A stretch of 64,000 nt of DNA, from positions 12,570,517 to 12,634,516 of the forward strand of contig NC_087066.1 in assembly GCF_963678635.1 (NCBI RefSeq), given 5' to 3'. This document shows, one piece after another, positions 62,601 through 64,000 of the stretch. The notes below the pieces were generated by a model. That model was not told where the DNA came from. It made no database searches and worked only from the letters and a program-made list of their open reading frames with translations. Source of the stretch: Symsagittifera roscoffensis (lineage: Eukaryota > Xenacoelomorpha > Acoela > Convolutidae). A program made the position numbers and the translations under genes. How positions within the stretch are numbered: the first letter of the stretch is position 1; every line of letters begins with the position of its first letter.

Positions 62601-64000
62601 CGTGGGTTACTCGATACTGGAGCGGTCTCGAGTGTAATACCAATCAAAACTTGGGAGCGAATGGGCTTCAACAAAGATGACTTGATAGACTCGAAAATAC
62701 GGTTGTCAGCTGCTAACAAAGGGGCGCTGCGGGTGCTAGGCAGAACACCAATAATAGCCCTAATTCTGGGGGAACACAATCTGTGGATGAACTTTCTTGT
62801 AGTAGAAAACCTAGATGAGTCTGACCAGTTCATTTTAGGCAGGGACTTCATCAGGAACTTCGACGTAACAATTGATTTAAACAATGCGATGTTCAGGATA
62901 AAAAACCCGGATAGGAGGTACGCAATTAAACCGGTAAATTTAATAATAGCGAGTGAAAATAAAGCACCGGTATTCTTGAGTAGGAGGGTGAGGCTAAAGG
63001 CGAACGAAGCGGCAATCGTAAGCTTGCGAATGAAGAATTACAATGAACTAAGTGACAACAAGCAAGTATGCATAGTCCCGAATCCTTATAGTCAAAGTGC
63101 TGCTGTTTTAGGAAGATCCTTCTCGATAACCAAGAGCGGTCTCTGCGTCAGTGCCTTGTTGAATACTCTTGATATACCCATCACGATACAGAGGGGGAGG
63201 AAGCTGGGATATGCTTTACCCGTTAAAACTCGATATGAAATGACTGAAATTTCAAAAGAAAATGAAGTTGTTGATTGTCCCAATCATAGGGACAAAATTT
63301 GTATCTTGAGACGATTATAGAAAATAAAAGGTTCATCAGGTCTTGTGAAATCACTTAAGTTAGAGACGAACGATGGGCTATCGAGCTGTTCGAACTTTCC
63401 GGAACGGCCCACACTAGATGAAATGCAAAGTGATAAACCGGTCCTGCCGGAGATCGAACACTTAAGGGGCAAGTTGACGGACGAACTGCTCGAAGCCATC
63501 AAGGACGTACTAGAGCGGAACGAGGAAGTTTTTTCGAGACATAAGGCAGACATCGGGTGTTGTAATTTTGTTGAGCATGAAATAGAACTTGAAGAGAATG
63601 CGGTACCACACAGGGAGGGGGCGAGGCGCATGACCCCTCATAAATCAGAGGCATGTAGGAAAGAAATAGAGACATTACTAGAGTATGACATGATAGAACC
63701 ATCCAAGTCACCGTGGGCGTGTGGAGTAGTGATGGCCAAAAAGAAAGGCGACCAATTGAGGTTTTGCTGTGACTTTCGGTATCTGAACTCCGTCACGGTG
63801 AAGGATGCCTATCCCATACCTAGGATTGACGAGAGCCTCTCAAAGTTAGGTGACGCAAAATTTTTTACAACTCTTGATTTAGGTTCGGCATTCTGGCAGG
63901 TCCCGCTGAGGAAGCAAGACAGGGACAAAACAGGGTTCGCTTGCGAGTTGGGGCTGTTTCAATGAAAACGGATGCCGTTTGGTCTTTGCAATGCAAGAGC
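59647..64000 (+). pseudogene. gag-pol: E3 gag-pol, decayed, runs off the window
   Basis: Starts at the ATG equivalent to E1's (MRRSRVPV) and aligns closely with E1 through capsid, both CCHC knuckles (one reading CANCGSADLHVADC), the protease (LLDTGA) and the first half of RT. Breaks: extra A near 59680; deletion near 59930; expanded G run at 60717-60727 that shifts frame; TAA 61113-61115 in the capsid region; TAG 63318-63320 (CAG in E1); TGA 63963-63965 (TGG in E1). This is the most damaged gag-pol in the window, in keeping with its outermost position. Confidence 0.9.

Overview
This is nuclear DNA of a eukaryote, most likely an invertebrate animal; the phylum cannot be fixed from the window. 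The evidence is a conserved ribosome-biogenesis gene split by a 4.4-kb spliceosomal intron (GTAAGT donor, pyrimidine-rich CAG acceptor), AT-rich single-copy DNA around it, and more than 56 kb of nested LTR retrotransposons. No prokaryotic gene organisation is seen.

Layout. Positions 1-6896 hold the minus-strand WDR3 (UTP12/DIP2) gene: a 5' exon at 5295-6896, an intron at 915-5294 and a second exon at 1-914 that runs off the left edge. From 7537 to the right end the DNA is a stack of Ty3/gypsy-type elements. Element E3 (plus strand, oldest visible) starts at 7537. Its 5' LTR is split, resuming at 56999, and its decayed gag-pol runs off the right edge. A minus-strand element E0 sits inside the E3 LTR; only its 5' LTR, primer-binding site and leader survive (56998 down to 55957, 31540 down to 31177, 8192 down to about 8041). 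Two giant plus-strand elements are inserted in the E0 leader: E1 (8193-31176, 22,984 bp, LTRs differing by 2 substitutions and 1 indel) and E2 (31541-55956, 24,416 bp, LTRs differing by about 6 substitutions and one 5-bp indel).

Content of the giant elements. Both have: an LTR beginning TGTGCCA and ending GTTACA; a primer-binding site 11-12 nt inside; a repeat-rich leader of 2.5-3.1 kb; a gag-pol of about 2,900-3,200 codons (capsid, two CCHC knuckles, DTGA protease, YVDD reverse transcriptase, RNase H, acidic linker, D,D35E integrase with a GPF module); a C-terminal domain that I read as a macrodomain; a roughly 0.5-kb spacer with a splice-acceptor-like sequence; a second ORF of about 2,960 codons in the env position; and a polypurine tract before the 3' LTR. 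The second ORF has a coiled coil, an SGNH/GDSL-hydrolase domain, a second SGNH-like domain with an altered first block, and a long conserved C-terminal half of unknown function. I see no convincing signal peptide or membrane anchor in it.

How the parts may work together (inference). Gag-pol supplies particle, reverse transcription and integration. A second copy of the 3' polypurine tract near the middle of each element, preceded by a GNRA-type hairpin, looks like a central polypurine tract. ORF2 starts at the first AUG after the acceptor-like site, which suggests a spliced subgenomic mRNA. A macrodomain plus SGNH domains in one LTR element is the most unusual part of the window. Neither E1 nor E2 is fully intact: E1 has a 1-nt frame change inside the macrodomain and two in-frame stops in ORF2; E2 has in-frame stops in both ORFs and a -1 frame change at an A AAA AAT heptamer.
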